Shown: one piece after another, positions 35,560 through 44,049 of the stretch
Position numbering within the stretch: the first letter of the stretch is position 1
Layout: every line of letters begins with the position of its first letter
Origin: Bin87 sp965232895
GTDB taxonomy: Bacteria > Chloroflexota > Dehalococcoidia > Lucifugimonadales > UBA3495
Direction: 5' to 3'
Assembly: GCA_965232895.1 (NCBI GenBank)
Contig: OZ247430.1
Span: 1,922,001 to 1,986,000 of the forward strand
Length of the DNA stretch: 64,000 bases
Position numbers and translations under genes: made by a program
The notes under the pieces: generated by a model
Database searches by the model: none
What the model was told of the DNA's origin: nothing
Seen by the model: only the letters and a program-made list of their open reading frames with translations

Positions 35560-36891
35560 TCAGCCGTTCTCTTGGTTCAGTTCGTGGGACTGACGGTGCC
35601 GCTCCAAAATGGATTCCAGGTTCGCCAGGAAACGCGCATCCTCTGCTGCTCGGGGCCCGGATAGTTCGGCCCGGTCTACGATCTGCCGTAACCTTGCTAT
35701 CTCCGATTGCCGGCGCTCTTCTTCTCGCTCGTCCACTCGTGGACCTTCATCCCGCAATTTCCGCAATGCAGCTGCAGCTTCTGCCGTGTCTTTATCGGTG
35801 GGATCGTCCACGCCCATGAAGACCCGAAGGATCTCGTCCGCCGTCCATCCAACGACGTCTTCAGTGTTGGTGGTGGCGGTGACCACGCCGTTCTCGTCGC
35901 GGTTCAACAGATGCACCTGCCCGGCCTTCAGTCCGGCCACCACGAAGGGCGAGTGCGTGGTGGCGAAAATCTGCAAACCGGGGAAATGCTCAAGCAGCGC
36001 GGGGATGACGCGGCGTTGCCAAGTGGGGTGGAGGTGGTTTTCGATCTCGTCGATGAGGAGGATGGCTGGGCCTGCTTGCCATCCGGCCCGAAAATCGTAA
36101 AAAAAAGCCATCTTGAGAGCCATAAACCAAACCCACAAATACAACCCTTGCGTGCCTGTGCTCAATTCTCCGATATAAAGTGGAGAAGCCTCGTGACCTT
36201 TCGTATTGATGCCCATCGCGTAGTGCACCACCGGTTGGTTCTGCATCCCGAGTGGGATTGGCGTGGCTCCGCGCAATCTATCGCTTTGGATCGTGCGGTC
36301 TGTAACGATGTTCCGTTGTTCGCTGTCATTGATCACTTCGGGGCATATCTGTGCCGTGCAACGGGATGCCGCTAATCCCACCTCTGCAGCGCGAGACCGT
36401 GCTGGCGCTCCTCCTGCGCTAATTAGATAAGAAGGATTGGCTAAATCTTCATCCCATAATTTCTGCATGGCGTGATACACTCGCCTGCCTTGGAAAAAAT
36501 CTCGCTCGGTTAACATCAGTAGAGTTTTCCAATCATTCCATCCTTGCACGATGGGTTGGTGGACGCGATTGTCATTGATGTCTGGGGAGCTCGGCATGCC
36601 TTGCCTTAGCGGCGGCAGATAAATTGCCTGTACTCCTTCGGGGTCGGGGTGGCCCGAACTGTTTTTCGGCCAATCGACGCTAGCAGAAACATCTACCTTT
36701 TGGGGAGAATAATGAGGGATAGTCTTTTGATGCGGGTGACGCGAATCCAGTCGCCCGTACAAGTTCCGCAAGGCCATACTTTTGCCAGTGGCGTTCGGCC
36801 CTATAAACACGTTCACACGTTCATCGAATGTGAACTCAACTTGCTCGGTGAACGGCGGTATCCCGCCAATTTTCATCCCGGTGATATGCAT
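35560..36891 (-). CDS. ptuA: AAA/ABC-type ATPase, PtuA-like (Septu-type defence)
   Basis: 443 residues from ATG at 36891, chosen because GGAGG lies just upstream; a TTG at 36909 is also in frame. Walker A is GPNATGKS (31-38), the signature region is ELSTGTQGLYLW, Walker B is ILLIDEIENHLHP with D281-E282, and the H-switch is FATTHSPFVV. The middle is a long insertion as in AAA_15/AAA_21 proteins, and the tail is a charged coiled coil. No TOPRIM domain is present, which separates it from OLD nucleases. With the adjacent HNH gene the pair matches Septu. No reverse transcriptase or retron RNA is visible. Confidence 0.82.
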   Translation of the reverse strand: MHITGMKIGGIPPFTEQVEFTFDERVNVFIGPNATGKSMALRNLYGRLDSRHPHQKTIPHYSPQKVDVSASVDWPKNSSGHPDPEGVQAIYLPPLRQGMPSSPDINDNRVHQPIVQGWNDWKTLLMLTERDFFQGRRVYHAMQKLWDEDLANPSYLISAGGAPARSRAAEVGLAASRCTAQICPEVINDSEQRNIVTDRTIQSDRLRGATPIPLGMQNQPVVHYAMGINTKGHEASPLYIGELSTGTQGLYLWVWFMALKMAFFYDFRAGWQAGPAILLIDEIENHLHPTWQRRVIPALLEHFPGLQIFATTHSPFVVAGLKAGQVHLLNRDENGVVTATTNTEDVVGWTADEILRVFMGVDDPTDKDTAEAAAALRKLRDEGPRVDEREEERRQSEIARLRQIVDRAELSGPRAAEDARFLANLESILERHRQSHELNQENG

Positions 36892-36937
36892 GTCGTCGCC
36901 TCCGTCCAACCATTTTACCCCAACGCCAGCCTGTTGC

Positions 36938-38077
36938 TCAATAATCCAGCCACAACCGTCCCCACTCCGTCTTCAGGGCCTTGCGGACCCGGCCCTTGCC
37001 TATCGTGTTCAGCCAGTAGCCGTTGTGGTAGATGTTGCTGGCGGTGTAGGCCCAGGCGGCGATGGGGGAGCGGAGCAGGGCGTTCTCCAGGGGCTTGAGG
37101 GGGCCCCAGTAGATCAGCTTCTGGCCGCGGCTGGCGAAGGTGTTCTCGTTGTCGGCGAACTTCCAGTTGACGCGGCTGATGTCGGGCTCGTCGCCGACCA
37201 CCTCGATGTCGCGCATGTCACCCACTCCCAGGCCACGCTCGTGGGCGAGGCGGATGAACCGCAGGGACAGCGGGTCGAAGCCCATCATTGACGCCACCAC
37301 GGCGTCCACCGCCACCTGGTCGGCGCCGGCCACGATGCGGTTCTTGATGTGCCAGCGCATGGCGCGCGGGCCGGGCCCGTCACCGGCGAAGGTGCCGTCG
37401 GTGACGGCGAAGATGCCGGGGTGGATCTCCTGCTGGATGGCCAGCAGGTCTACCAGCGTCTCGTGGATCACCGAGTGGGTCCAGTGGCGCTTGCGATGCA
37501 GCAGGCCGCCGAAGGCATTCTTCATGGCGCCGGTCATGGTGGTGAAGACATGGGTCTTCATGGTGGGCAGGTGGACGATGTTCTTGCCGGCAAAGATTTC
37601 GGGTATCTCGATGCCCTCGGGATAGATGTCGTCGAGCACCAGCATGTCGGCCTTGGGCTCGTAGCGCACCCAAGGCTCCGGTGGGGTATCCAGGTGAACG
37701 GTGCGCAGGCTGTACTTGTCCTGCACCGGCTTGTGCTTGTTGTTAACCTCGCCTTCAAAGGAGTCCACAACCACCGTTCCGTTGTGCGCGGCGATGAGGT
37801 CACGATGCCCCATGTTGTGCAGCCCGCGGATCACACCCTCCAGCTGCCACGGGGTTGTGGAACAGCCGGGATACCAGTGCTGCCACGATATGTTTATCTT
37901 CAGCAGCGTCTCCTGCTCCGGCGACAGGACCGACTCCGCGCCGGCCAGCCGCATGGCGCGTTCCATGTCCTCCAGCACCGTCTCCGGCGTGGTGGCCACC
38001 ACTGACACCACCGGCGTGCCCGTCCGTTGCTCGCCGGCAGCCCGCGTGGCCATACTCAACTGTTCCGTGGTAGTCAT
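36938..38077 (-). CDS. DUF362 domain-containing protein
   Basis: 379 residues from ATG at 38077 with GGAG just upstream. DUF362 features are LLKINISWQHWYPGCSTTPW, the central HLPTMKTHVFTTMTGAMKNAFGGL (split around the conserved K-N-x-x-G), and GADQVAVDAVVASMMGFDPL. Many DUF362 proteins carry an added ferredoxin domain; none is seen here. The biochemical role is unknown, with links to cofactor or cell-envelope metabolism in other genomes. It is transcribed toward ptuA with a 46-bp gap. An inverted-repeat element lies just upstream. Confidence 0.85.
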   Translation of the reverse strand: MTTTEQLSMATRAAGEQRTGTPVVSVVATTPETVLEDMERAMRLAGAESVLSPEQETLLKINISWQHWYPGCSTTPWQLEGVIRGLHNMGHRDLIAAHNGTVVVDSFEGEVNNKHKPVQDKYSLRTVHLDTPPEPWVRYEPKADMLVLDDIYPEGIEIPEIFAGKNIVHLPTMKTHVFTTMTGAMKNAFGGLLHRKRHWTHSVIHETLVDLLAIQQEIHPGIFAVTDGTFAGDGPGPRAMRWHIKNRIVAGADQVAVDAVVASMMGFDPLSLRFIRLAHERGLGVGDMRDIEVVGDEPDISRVNWKFADNENTFASRGQKLIYWGPLKPLENALLRSPIAAWAYTASNIYHNGYWLNTIGKGRVRKALKTEWGRLWLDY

Positions 38078-38096
38078 CAAAGGTCTCCAATATATT

Positions 38097-38171
38097 TTTA
38101 CATCGATGCGCAGGATGTTCAGGATACTTTTGTTTATCATTCATCCTGTCTATCCGGTGCATCGATGTAAA
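38097..38171. repeat. TTTACATCGAT inverted-repeat element, copy 2
   Basis: A 75-bp palindromic element with 20-base ends (TTTACATCGATGCGCAGGAT and the inverse of TTTACATCGATGCACCGGAT). The right end is identical, in reverse complement, to the first 20 bases of the element at 2341-2470. It fills the 100 bp between the SDR stop and the DUF362 start and so may end or process that transcript. Confidence 0.8.
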
Positions 38172-38178
38172 GACAATT

Positions 38179-38961
38179 CTACAACGCCGTCCATCCGCCA
38201 TCGACAACCAGCAGATGCCCGGTGGTCGCGCCTGCCGAGTCGCTGGCCAGGTAGATCGCGGCGCCCACCAGTTCCTCCGGGTCCATGCGCCGGCCCAAGG
38301 GCATCTTGATGGCCAGCTCGGCGCGGACCTCATCGGCGTCCCGGTCGTCCGCTTCCAGCAGGCCGGGCGTGGTGGTCGGCCCGGGCCCTATGCCGTTGAC
38401 GGTGATGCCGTGCTGCGCCCATTCCAGGGCCAGGACGCGGGTCAGGTTCGCCAGACCGCCCTTGCTGGCGCAGTAGGCGGCGCGGTTCACCGCTCCGACC
38501 AGGGCCATCTGCGAGGCGACGTTGATGATGCGGCCGAACTCGTTGGGGATCATGAGCCGCGCGGCGGCCTGGGAGCAGAAGAACGCCCCCTTCAGGTTGG
38601 TGTCCATCACCGCGTCCCAGTCTTCCTCGGTGACCTCCAGCGCGGGGGCGCGGCGGCGGATGCCGGCGTTGTTGACCAGGATGTCCAGCCCGCCCAGGTC
38701 GTCCGCCATGCGCCGGATCGTCGGGCGGATTTCAGCAACGTCCTGCACGTCCAGGTCGCCGGCCAGCCCGACCTGGCCCTCGTTGCGGATTCGCATCACC
38801 ACATTTGACAACCCTTCCCACGATTCTTCAGACGCGATGTCGGTAACCGCCACGTCAGCGCCGGCCTGCGCCAGCCCCACCGCCAGCGTCGCCCCGATTC
38901 CGCGCGCGGCGCCGGTGACCAGCGCTTTTCGTCCGGTCAAGTCCAATCCTGCGAAGGGCAT
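38179..38961 (-). CDS. SDR family oxidoreductase
   Basis: 260 residues from ATG at 38961 (AGGAGAG upstream). It is a classical SDR: TGAARGIGATLA cofactor loop, NNAG in LVNNAGIRRR, catalytic Ser in INVASQMALVG, YCASK as the Y-x3-K pair, and the GPGPTTTPGLL substrate loop, ending TGHLLVVDGGW. D after the second strand (VAVTDIA) suggests NAD(H) preference. The substrate is not known. It ends eight bases before a palindromic element. Confidence 0.92.
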   Translation of the reverse strand: MPFAGLDLTGRKALVTGAARGIGATLAVGLAQAGADVAVTDIASEESWEGLSNVVMRIRNEGQVGLAGDLDVQDVAEIRPTIRRMADDLGGLDILVNNAGIRRRAPALEVTEEDWDAVMDTNLKGAFFCSQAAARLMIPNEFGRIINVASQMALVGAVNRAAYCASKGGLANLTRVLALEWAQHGITVNGIGPGPTTTPGLLEADDRDADEVRAELAIKMPLGRRMDPEELVGAAIYLASDSAGATTGHLLVVDGGWTAL

Positions 38962-39082
38962 AGTTCTCTCCTCTTGTGTTTGCACTCCAGGGCAATGGTC
39001 CCGCGTGTGGCGGCATTATAGCGGCGGAGGCAATTTGCTATACTGCTTTTCCAGGCGCATCGCTCTTCCAGAAGGTGTCCAC

Positions 39083-39700
39083 ATGGTCTCGCCAGAATCT
39101 AACGAACTGGATCTCGAAAATCAGGCCGCGGATGGCCCGGGCGCAGAGCTTACAAACCGTCAGATTATTGACGCCTTGCTGGAGCTGGGCCGGCAACACG
39201 CTGAAACAAACCGGCAACAGGCTGAAATAAACCGGGCGTTTGTTGAGCGTTTTGACAAGATGGAGACCCACCTGGCCTATCTCCGGGGAGCGCACGCTAT
39301 AAATGCGGCACAGCGCAACGCCAGTTTGATTGCCGATGACATGGGCTATCAGATGATCCTGCAGTTGCCACGGGAGGAGCTGATCGGCTTTTCCAACATG
39401 GCGCGGGGAGTTGGCAAGACGGAGGGCGACGTAAAGAGTTTCCGAGAAGCGGATTTGGTTTTGTTGGCGCGTGACGCTAACGGTCACCCCGCGTATATCG
39501 CAATCGAGGCGTCGTACACCGTATCCAGCAGAGATATCAGACGGGCCAGGCGGAATGCTGAATATCTTCAGGAGCTCACGGGCCTGCCGGCCAGGAGCGC
39601 GGTGGCCGGTGTTGAAATAGCGCCGGGGCGCGAGCAGAATGCCATCACCGATGGGGTGCACTGCTACCATATTCCGGTCCGACACCTGGAGTCTGATTGA
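39083..39700 (+). CDS. coiled-coil protein with nuclease-like C-terminal domain
   Basis: 205 residues from ATG at 39083. Residues 25-70 form a coiled coil (ELTNRQIIDALLELGRQHAETN, then RQQAEINRAFVERFDKM). Residues 110-205 look like a PD-(D/E)xK-type fold: FREADLVLLARDANGHPAYIAIEASYTVSSRDIRRARRNAEYL, where D, E-A-S and the basic helix take the usual places, although the catalytic K is replaced by S. The end is VAGVEIAPG and HIPVRHLE. Such proteins are frequent in Chloroflexota and Cyanobacteria without known role. It is divergent from the SDR gene. Confidence 0.65.
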   Translation: MVSPESNELDLENQAADGPGAELTNRQIIDALLELGRQHAETNRQQAEINRAFVERFDKMETHLAYLRGAHAINAAQRNASLIADDMGYQMILQLPREELIGFSNMARGVGKTEGDVKSFREADLVLLARDANGHPAYIAIEASYTVSSRDIRRARRNAEYLQELTGLPARSAVAGVEIAPGREQNAITDGVHCYHIPVRHLESD

Positions 39701-39860
39701 CGGCCAAACGGCTCCAGCGCCGATCAAAAGCTAATCTATCCCCCAAATCAGCACAGGATCAGGTTCAGAATTTCTCTGGCGGTTGGCGTCCAGCGACAAG
39801 CAAGGGCGCCGTGATATTTTGTTGCGGCATATTTTTGCTCGCGGATAAGCAGGAAACGCA

Positions 39861-40427
39861 TTGTTTCGGACCACGCCGCCACGGTTCCTTGTGACGTTTG
39901 CCACCACCGCCGTGGCGGCGACGTGCTTAATTTTCGCGGCAACCGTCTGGACGTTGAACGCTGTCGAAGCCAACGGCGCGTCCACCATAATCATGGACCG
40001 CACCCAAGGTCCTTACCGCATGGTGGTGGGGATCATCCCCGCGCGGCCGGTGATCCCGCAAACCCATCTGGCCATCCAGATATTCCACGCCGCCGACCCG
40101 CGCCCGCTGCGCGACACGGAGGTGCGGATGACCGTGGTCACGTCCGGGCCTCCCGGGTCGGCGGGATTCGGCCCGCAGCAGGTGCTCAACGAGCAGACGC
40201 TGCGCTATTTTGAGGTCGATGTCCCCTTCGCAACCACCGGCCCGTGGGAGGTGTCCGTAACGGTGGCGTCCGAACGCGGCGAAGAGACGTTCGTGCTGCC
40301 CCTGGACGTGGGTGAACCGGGCGCGAGCATCCAGTGGGTCTGGATCACCGCGGTGCTGGTCGTCATCATCGCGGTCGGGGCGTGGACGTGGCTCACTCTG
40401 CGCCGGCGGAATTCAGGCCAGCCATGA
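39861..40427 (+). CDS. YtkA-like exported/membrane protein
   Basis: 188 residues from TTG at 39861 (AGGAAA seven bases upstream). There is one membrane helix at 10-32 and another at 160-180 (WVWITAVLVVIIAVGAWTWL). Between them is a beta-sandwich domain like YtkA/FixH-type proteins (MVVGIIPARPVIPQTHLAIQIFH, TLRYFEVDVPFATTGPWEVSVTV split by loops). Such domains accompany copper or cytochrome oxidase assembly genes. The stop overlaps the start of the following membrane protein gene (ATGA), a strong sign of joint function. Confidence 0.7.
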   Translation: MFRTTPPRFLVTFATTAVAATCLIFAATVWTLNAVEANGASTIIMDRTQGPYRMVVGIIPARPVIPQTHLAIQIFHAADPRPLRDTEVRMTVVTSGPPGSAGFGPQQVLNEQTLRYFEVDVPFATTGPWEVSVTVASERGEETFVLPLDVGEPGASIQWVWITAVLVVIIAVGAWTWLTLRRRNSGQP

Positions 40428-41980
40428 CAACCCGATTGGGGTGGGGCATTCTGCTCTTGGGTGTCGTCGGGCTGGTGGTGGCCCTGGGCGCCGCCATTCC
40501 GCTGACGGTTCAAGCCCACGGATTCGGCGAGCGGTACGACCTTCCGTTGCCCCTTTCTCTGTTTGTGATCGCCGGCGCAGTCGCGGTTGCGTTGTCCTTC
40601 GTCGTGGCTGCCGTGTTCCTGCGGGCCGGAGCGACTCACGCCCGCTATCCCCGTTACAACCTGCTGCGTCTGGCTCCAGTGCGCTGGCTGGCATCGCCGC
40701 CGGTCACCGCCTCGCTGAAAACCCTGTCGGTCGCGTTGACCGTTTACGTGATCGTTGGGGCGCTGATCGGCAACGAACGCGCCGCGTTGAACCCGGCGCC
40801 GGCAGCGATCTACGTCGCCTTCTGGGTGGGACTGAGCTTCTTCACCGCGCTTTTCGGCAACCTCTGGGCGCTGGTCAACCCGTGGAAAGCGGCGTGGGGA
40901 TTTCTGGAGATGGTGTTCGCGGTCGTATCGGGCGGAGGCCGGTTGAACCTGCATCATCGCTACCCCGCGAGGATCGGACCCTGGCCGGCGGTGCTGGTGT
41001 TCGTTGGGTTCGCCATCCTGGAAACCGTGGCCGCCGACACTGCCGGGCCTCGGGCTCTGGGCTGGATCCTCGTGCTCTACACGCTGTACAACTTTGTGGG
41101 GATGTACGTGTACGGTCGCGAGGTCTGGCTGCGCAACGCCGAGGGGTTTACTGTGGTTTACGGCTTCATGTCTCGTTTCTCCGTGACCGAGGTGCGATCG
41201 CCAACGTCGCGCTGCCGGAGGTGCAGCAGCGACGGTCGATGCTCGGCTGGCGAAACCGACTGTGTTGACTGCTACGAGTGCTACGCCGCGGCCTCGCCAC
41301 CACAGCGCCAGTTCAACCTGCGCCCGCCCTGCGTGGGTCTCAACCGCCTCGGCGTGGTGACATTGACCGTGGTGTTTCACGTCATCCTGCTGCTGTCCAC
41401 AGTCTCCTTCGACGGCCTGTCGGCGACGCCGGAATGGCTGGTGTTTACCGGCCAGTTCCTCCTCCAGTTCCCGATCTACGGCGGCTACATCGCCAATCTG
41501 ATAGGGGTTTTGGGGCTGCCGGTGGTCTTCGGCCTGCTGTTCGTCGCCACCTGCGCGGCGATGGCCTTGTTATCCGGCCAGGCGGAGCCGGACGCCGGCC
41601 AATTGCTGCGGCGGTTCACCTTCTCGCTGCTGCCCATAGCGCTGGCCTACCACTTCGCCCACTTCCTGGGGTTCCTGCTCATCAACGGCCAGCGGTTCAT
41701 CGTGCTGGCGTCGGACCCGTTCGGCTGGGGCTGGGACCTCTTCGGCACGGCGGACGCCATCATCAACATCAGCATTCTGTCCCCCGTTTTCATCTGGTAC
41801 TTCTCGATCCTGGCCATCATCGTGGGCCACGTCGCCGGCGTGTATCTGGCTCACGTGCAGGCGACGCGGATCTATTCGACCCGGCGCGGAGCGCTGCTCA
41901 GCCAAATCCCCATGCTGGTCCTGATGGTGTGCTACACTTGCGCGAGTTTGTGGATAATTTCGCGCCCCATCGCTGAATGA
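40424..41980 (+). CDS. polytopic membrane protein with Cys-rich insert
   Basis: 518 residues from ATG at 40424, overlapping the preceding gene by four bases. About 12 membrane helices are predicted. A hydrophilic insert between two halves carries six cysteines, C264, C267, C273, C280, C283 and C286 (C-x2-C-x5-C-x6-C-x2-C-x2-C), a likely metal or Fe-S site on the loop. The first external loop has HGFGERYDLPLPLSLF. I do not recognise a named family. Coupling to a YtkA-like protein suggests metal handling or electron transfer at the membrane, which is an inference. Confidence 0.75.
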   Translation: MTTRLGWGILLLGVVGLVVALGAAIPLTVQAHGFGERYDLPLPLSLFVIAGAVAVALSFVVAAVFLRAGATHARYPRYNLLRLAPVRWLASPPVTASLKTLSVALTVYVIVGALIGNERAALNPAPAAIYVAFWVGLSFFTALFGNLWALVNPWKAAWGFLEMVFAVVSGGGRLNLHHRYPARIGPWPAVLVFVGFAILETVAADTAGPRALGWILVLYTLYNFVGMYVYGREVWLRNAEGFTVVYGFMSRFSVTEVRSPTSRCRRCSSDGRCSAGETDCVDCYECYAAASPPQRQFNLRPPCVGLNRLGVVTLTVVFHVILLLSTVSFDGLSATPEWLVFTGQFLLQFPIYGGYIANLIGVLGLPVVFGLLFVATCAAMALLSGQAEPDAGQLLRRFTFSLLPIALAYHFAHFLGFLLINGQRFIVLASDPFGWGWDLFGTADAIINISILSPVFIWYFSILAIIVGHVAGVYLAHVQATRIYSTRRGALLSQIPMLVLMVCYTCASLWIISRPIAE

Positions 41981-42007
41981 GGGCGGCCCATCACGGAGGA
42001 TTCAACA

Positions 42008-42823
42008 GTGCCTGAACACAGCCCGCGACTGGAAGGAAAGGTGGCAATCGTGACCGGCGCCGGCTCCAGCGGCCCTGGCGTCGGGAACGGCCGGGCGACC
42101 GCCACGCTGTTCGCCCGGGAGGGAGCCAAGGTCCTGCTGGCCGACATCACCGAGGAGCGGGCCGCCGAGACCATGGAGATGATCCAGGCCGAGGGCGGCG
42201 TGGCCTCCACCGTGCAGGCCGACGTGACCCGGGCCGCCGACTGCGAGCGCATGGTGGAGACCTGCATTGAGCGCTACGGCCGGCTGGACATCCTGGACAA
42301 TAACGTGGGCATCTCCCGGCGGGGCACGGTGGTCGAGGTCTCCGAGGAAGACTGGGACCACATCATGGCGGTGAACGTGAAGACCATCGTCATGGCCAGC
42401 AAGTTCGCGGTGCCGCGCATGATCGAGGCCGGCGGCGGCTCCATCATCAATATCTCGTCCATCGCCGGCCTGCGCGCGCACAGCAGCACGCCTTACACGG
42501 CGTCCAAGGCGGCGGTGATCGGTCTGACCATCTCCATGGCTGCCGACCACGGGCCCGACGGCATCCGCACCAACTGCATCGCGCCCGGCCTGGTGTATAC
42601 CCCCATGGTGGCCCCGCGCATGGACGATGACCTGCGCCAGGTCCGCAGCTCTTCGGCCCCCCTGCGCACTGAAGGCACGGCCTGGGACATCGGCAACGCG
42701 GCCCTGTTCCTGGCCAGCGACGAGGCCCGCTGGATCAACGGCGTGATACTGCCCGTGGACGCGGGCCTGGTTGCCACCTCGCCGGTCACCTACCAGACCC
42801 TGGCGCAGCAGGTGCGGGTGTAG
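42008..42823 (+). CDS. SDR family oxidoreductase
   Basis: 271 residues from GTG at 42008 (CGGAGG upstream). The cofactor loop is longer than usual: TGAGSSGPGVGNGRATATLF. NNVG replaces NNAG, Ser is in INISSIAGL, Y-x3-K is in YTASK, and the end is INGVILPVDAG. D in LLADIT suggests NAD(H). The substrate is not known. Such fused GPGVGNGRA loops are frequent in SDRs of marine Chloroflexota and Actinobacteria. Confidence 0.92.
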   Translation: MPEHSPRLEGKVAIVTGAGSSGPGVGNGRATATLFAREGAKVLLADITEERAAETMEMIQAEGGVASTVQADVTRAADCERMVETCIERYGRLDILDNNVGISRRGTVVEVSEEDWDHIMAVNVKTIVMASKFAVPRMIEAGGGSIINISSIAGLRAHSSTPYTASKAAVIGLTISMAADHGPDGIRTNCIAPGLVYTPMVAPRMDDDLRQVRSSSAPLRTEGTAWDIGNAALFLASDEARWINGVILPVDAGLVATSPVTYQTLAQQVRV

Positions 42824-42855
42824 TCTGGTAAAGTGGAAGTGTGAGAGGAGATGCC

Positions 42856-43197
42856 ATGACTACGCCAGAAACGCAAGGGGTCTCCGTGGATGAGCATAAT
42901 CCACCGACGGTTCATGAGAGACCATCAGGACCGGGGGACCGGGAGCGTCTTGCCAGTGTACCAAGCAACGCGCTAGTTGCGTTGGATCGTTTCAATATAC
43001 CTCTGCTGCTGGGTGCCGTAGTGGGGTTGCTGGTTCTTCTCATTGGCTATTGGACCGAAAATCGTTACTTGGTCCTCGCCGGTGGTTTTGGTGTTTTGGC
43101 GATGGCAATGTCGTGGGTCCTGATCGCTTGGCTGGCTATGACAAGGACGTTTGTCCGCTGGCTCAGCTCCCGGCGCTCTCCTCGGGATAAGCGCTAG
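42856..43197 (+). CDS. small membrane protein
   Basis: 113 residues from ATG at 42856 with GAGGAG directly before. The first 50 residues are soluble and Pro-rich, followed by two membrane helices (IPLLLGAVVGLLVLLIGYW and YLVLAGGFGVLAMAMSWVLIAWLAM) and a basic tail (RWLSSRRSPRDKR) on the cytoplasmic side. No family is recognised. It converges on another small membrane protein gene, overlapping it by 35 bases. Confidence 0.6.
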   Translation: MTTPETQGVSVDEHNPPTVHERPSGPGDRERLASVPSNALVALDRFNIPLLLGAVVGLLVLLIGYWTENRYLVLAGGFGVLAMAMSWVLIAWLAMTRTFVRWLSSRRSPRDKR

Positions 43198-43462
43198 GGC
43201 GAAGCACGTAACGGACGTACGCACCGACACATGTAACGGCCACCAAGAAGGCCATTACCATCAACGCTTTTCTCAGCAACGTTTCCAATCGTTGCACACC
43301 GGGGTCGTCGCTAGCTACGAGATCAATAACTACTGCAGCGGCCACCACCACAATCAGCAACAGCATCGCCCCCACGAAAGCATTTCGAATAGGACGGGGC
43401 GCCAGTCGTAGCAGGATGGCGAGCAATCGATACGGTATGGCTTTGTCATCCAATCTGGTCAT
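43163..43462 (-). CDS. small membrane protein
   Basis: 99 residues with two membrane helices (AFVGAMLLLIVVVAAAVVIDLVA and ALMVMAFLVAVTCVGAYVRYVL). It overlaps the convergent gene at the 3' end and lies just upstream of the FKBP gene's stop side. It shares a two-helix layout with other small membrane genes here (42856, 49060, 49291) but shows no clear sequence similarity to them. The function is unknown. Confidence 0.5.
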   Translation of the reverse strand: MTRLDDKAIPYRLLAILLRLAPRPIRNAFVGAMLLLIVVVAAAVVIDLVASDDPGVQRLETLLRKALMVMAFLVAVTCVGAYVRYVLRPSAYPEESAGS

Positions 43463-43482
43463 CCGTCCCTGAACCTACCTAT

Positions 43483-43914
43483 CTAACCTTCTATCGACAC
43501 CAGCGTCAGGTCAAAGGTCAGGTCCTTGCCGGCCAGGGGGTGATTGGCGTCCAGGGTAACCGCTTCGTCGGAGACCGCCATGATGGTGAAGTTGACCACC
43601 TGCCCGCTCTCCTGCTGGCCCTGTACGCTGGTTCCGACTTCCAGGGGCATTTCCGGAGGGAATTCGCCCCGCGGCACCTGCATGACGCCGTCGGCGTGAT
43701 GCTCACCGTAGGCGTCGGCGCACGGGATCCGGACGGTTTTGGTATCGCCAACGGCCATCCCCACGACGCCGTTCTCGAACCCCGGTATCACCTGGCCGCC
43801 TCCGATGGTAAAGGCCATTGGTGTGCCGCCGTCCGATGAGTCGAAAACTTCACCATCGTCCAGGCGGCCCGTGTAATGAACCCTGACTCTGTTCCCCGTC
43901 TGTGCTGTGGTCAA
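43483..43914 (-). CDS. FKBP-type peptidyl-prolyl isomerase (SlyD/SlpA-like)
   Basis: 143 residues from TTG at 43914, with GGAGG eight bases upstream; longer frames upstream lack such a site. FKBP features are RVRVHYTGRLDDGEVFDSS, IGGGQVIPGFENGVVGMAVGD, then an insert-in-flap domain (ADAYGEHHADGVMQVPRGEFPPEM) and the closing strand LTFDLTLVSIE. This flap layout is that of SlyD/SlpA chaperone-isomerases. It lacks the His-rich metal-binding tail of SlyD and should help folding in the cytoplasm. Confidence 0.9.
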   Translation of the reverse strand: MTTAQTGNRVRVHYTGRLDDGEVFDSSDGGTPMAFTIGGGQVIPGFENGVVGMAVGDTKTVRIPCADAYGEHHADGVMQVPRGEFPPEMPLEVGTSVQGQQESGQVVNFTIMAVSDEAVTLDANHPLAGKDLTFDLTLVSIEG

Positions 43915-44049
43915 ATTGGCCTCCGTGCCCTGTCTGGATGGGCCACTATAGCACGGACGCAAATCCGGCCCGAATTGTGCTATGGTACGGAAACCAACAC
44001 AGCCTGAGGCCGGCGCGGCCGCCGGGCGCACCCGGTTCAGGGAGGAGCC

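Noticed and set aside
35560..36891. OLD-family nuclease or Gabija GajA
   Set aside because: No C-terminal TOPRIM domain; the adjacent HNH gene and size fit Septu better.
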